Shown here: positions 31,118 to 32,506 of the stretch, one piece after another
How positions within the stretch are numbered: position 1 is the stretch's first letter
Layout: each line of letters starts with the position of its first letter
Assembly (NCBI GenBank): GCA_964569185.1
Contig: CAZMTP010000012.1
Span: 1-32,506, forward strand
From: DATIJP01 sp964569185
GTDB taxonomy: Bacteria > Chlamydiota > Chlamydiia > Chlamydiales > Rhabdochlamydiaceae
Direction: 5' to 3'
Length of the DNA stretch: 32,506 nucleotides
The notes under the pieces: model-generated
Databases searched by the model: none
What the model was told of the DNA's origin: nothing
Seen by the model: the letters and a program-made list of their open reading frames with translations, nothing else
Translations under genes and position numbers: made by a program

Positions 31118-31993
31118 ATGGGCATAAAAAAACTGGCCGATTTGTACAAAAGGGCATTTGTTTCTTTTATCACTATTTTACTTGTGGGGTCTCTAGTTTG
31201 GTTTTCTACAAATCCCATTATGGCCTGGATTCTTGTTTCTTGTGTTTGCTTGCTGACTGCAGCCGCTGTTTGGGAATATGCCAACCTTGTGAAATCTAAA
31301 GGCTTTAGCTTTTCTTCTCTTTTAATGATTGTTGTCGCTGTCTGTCTTGTGATCTCTTTTTATTTAGTGCAGAAAGGATTAGATTTTCCTGATCTGCCCA
31401 TTTTAGTATTAGCATTGGGCGCCGGATTATTTTTCACGACCCATTTCACAGATACTGAAGATGCTTTAGTGCATATTGCTGTCGAATTTTTTGGTGTTTG
31501 TTATGTGGCAGTCCCCATGAGTTTTATGTTAGGGATTCTCTTCCAAAATAGTCATTTTCCTATGCAAGACGGAAGATGGTGGCTTTTTTATCTAATTGCA
31601 GTCACTAAAGTCACCGATATCGGTGCCTATTTTGTGGGGCGCCTTTGGGGAAAAAGACGGCTGGCACCCAATTTAAGTCCTCGCAAAACAGTGGAAGGGG
31701 CCTTAGCAGGTTTTGCGTGCGCTATTTTAACAAGTCTCGGGCTTGCCTTATTGGGAACAAATACTATTGGTCCTACTTTTAATCTCACAATATATCATGC
31801 CCTATTACTCGGAGCATTGATGGGTATTTTTGGACAAGTAGGAGATTTGTCAGAGTCTTTGCTAAAAAGAGATGCCGCTGTGAAAGATAGCAACAAACTC
31901 CCCGGATTTGGAGGTGTTTTGGATATGATCGACTCTTTGATTTTCACAGCTCCCATTGTCTATTTCTTTCTCAAGTGGCACATAGGAATTTGA
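31118..31993 (+). CDS. cdsA: Phosphatidate cytidylyltransferase
   Basis: 291 residues from the ATG at 31118; an in-frame TTG at 31106 inside uppS would add four residues but has no support. About eight TM segments precede the signature. LSPRKTVEGALAGF and GQVGDLSESLLKRDAAVKDS, followed by NKLPGFGGVLDMIDSLIF, match the CDP-diglyceride synthase signature except that the usual PGHGG...DR reads PGFGG...DM. The enzyme makes CDP-diacylglycerol, the branch point to all phospholipids, in the inner membrane. The uppS-cdsA-cmk order is the chlamydial one. Confidence 0.95.
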   Translation: MGIKKLADLYKRAFVSFITILLVGSLVWFSTNPIMAWILVSCVCLLTAAAVWEYANLVKSKGFSFSSLLMIVVAVCLVISFYLVQKGLDFPDLPILVLALGAGLFFTTHFTDTEDALVHIAVEFFGVCYVAVPMSFMLGILFQNSHFPMQDGRWWLFYLIAVTKVTDIGAYFVGRLWGKRRLAPNLSPRKTVEGALAGFACAILTSLGLALLGTNTIGPTFNLTIYHALLLGALMGIFGQVGDLSESLLKRDAAVKDSNKLPGFGGVLDMIDSLIFTAPIVYFFLKWHIGI

Positions 31994-31999
31994 GGTTTT

Positions 32000-32506
32000 G
32001 TGATTATCACCATAGATGGTCCTTCGGGCACAGGGAAAACAACAGTTGCAAGACTGGTGTCGGAAGCTCTCCATTTTTCCCATTTTGATACCGGCGCCAT
32101 GTATCGCTGTGTCACCTGGTATATTTTAAAACACCAGGTGCCACTTTCAGATGTAGAAAGATTAAAGCAGCTCTTGGATCAATTTTCTTTTCAGATCGAA
32201 GAAATAGAAGGAACAAAAAGATATTTTGTTGACGGCGAAGATGTGACAGAAGAGATCCGGTCACAAAGAGTCACAAAGGAAGTTTCAGATGTTGCCGCGC
32301 TTCCTTTCATACGAAAAAAACTCTCGCATATTCAAAAAGATTTCTCTATTAAAGAAAGCGCTGTTTTTGAAGGTCGTGATCTGGGTAGCGTAGTGTTCCC
32401 AAATGCCGAAGTGAAAATTTTTCTGACCGCCTCAAATCAGGTACGCGCGCTCAGGCGTTTAAAGGAAATCAAACAATCTCGCCCTGAAGAAGCAAAAGAA
32501 ATCGAT
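32000..32506 (+). CDS. cmk: Cytidylate kinase, N-terminal 169 residues (cut by window edge)
   Basis: The frame opens at GTG 32000, 6 nt after the cdsA stop, with a GAGG Shine-Dalgarno five bases before it, and stays open to the window end. The translation begins VIITIDGPSGTGKTTVARLV, with the P-loop. It continues with FDTGAMYRCVTWYIL (NMP-binding region) and then the insert with VDGEDVTEEIRS, and reaches FEGRDLGSVVFPNAEVKIFL, a signature of CMP kinases. The enzyme phosphorylates CMP and dCMP. About 50 C-terminal residues are missing. Confidence 0.94.
   Translation, partial: MIITIDGPSGTGKTTVARLVSEALHFSHFDTGAMYRCVTWYILKHQVPLSDVERLKQLLDQFSFQIEEIEGTKRYFVDGEDVTEEIRSQRVTKEVSDVAALPFIRKKLSHIQKDFSIKESAVFEGRDLGSVVFPNAEVKIFLTASNQVRALRRLKEIKQSRPEEAKEID

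Overview
The window reads as a chromosomal piece of a member of the Chlamydiae, most likely a 'chlamydia-like' organism outside the genus Chlamydia. The evidence is gene order and protein content. A compact S10/spc ribosomal cluster lacks rpsJ, rpsN and rpmD and runs from secY straight into rpsM. The block rplC - (inclusion-membrane-like genes) - fmt - lpxA - fabZ - lpxC - lnt follows. There is also a UhpC-type hexose-phosphate transporter next to dnaE, and uppS-cdsA-cmk. All of these match chlamydial synteny as I remember it. The genus cannot be named from sequence alone.

Layout. Positions 1-9895 (minus strand) carry one long ribosomal operon, transcribed rplC-rplD-rplW-rplB-rpsS-rplV-rpsC-rplP-rpmC-rpsQ-rplN-rplX-rplE-rpsH-rplF-rplR-rpsE-rplO-secY, with the start of rpsM cut by the window edge. 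Positions 10012-12585 (minus) hold four unusual membrane-protein genes. Three have the C-terminal bilobed hydrophobic segment typical of chlamydial inclusion membrane (Inc) proteins. The fourth is a one-TM protein with an SLBB-like beta-grasp domain whose reading frame overlaps its upstream neighbour. This locus is the position of CapA/Cap1 (CT529) in Chlamydia trachomatis. Positions 12659-18024 (minus) carry the envelope block fmt, lpxA, fabZ, lpxC, lnt and a DoxX-family gene. Positions 18073-21099 (plus) carry an RNA m5C methyltransferase, a SurA-like periplasmic chaperone and rsmA/ksgA. A D,D-carboxypeptidase (minus) overlaps the rsmA tail. Positions 22430-22861 (plus) hold an orphan gene with a near-consensus promoter and a bidirectional terminator built on a perfect 30-nt palindrome. 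Positions 22963-29687 (minus) carry uhpC, dnaE, a BamD-like TPR gene and an LptE-like lipoprotein gene. Positions 29806-32506 (plus) carry an unknown gene, uppS, cdsA and the 5' part of cmk.

Functionally the non-ribosomal genes are dominated by envelope biogenesis: lipid A synthesis (lpxC, lpxA, with fabZ), lipoprotein maturation (lnt), LPS and outer-membrane-protein assembly (LptE-like, BamD-like, SurA-like), peptidoglycan and lipid-carrier metabolism (D,D-carboxypeptidase, uppS), and phospholipid synthesis (cdsA). To these are added import of host hexose phosphate (uhpC) and proteins that probably act at the host-derived vacuole membrane (the Inc-like cluster).

The most interesting part is 10012-12646: an expanded, apparently self-promoted Inc-like cluster at the CapA locus, ending in a possible A-tract frameshift fusion to an SLBB domain. 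No RNA genes, insertion sequences, CRISPR arrays or gene-free stretches longer than 300 bases were seen.
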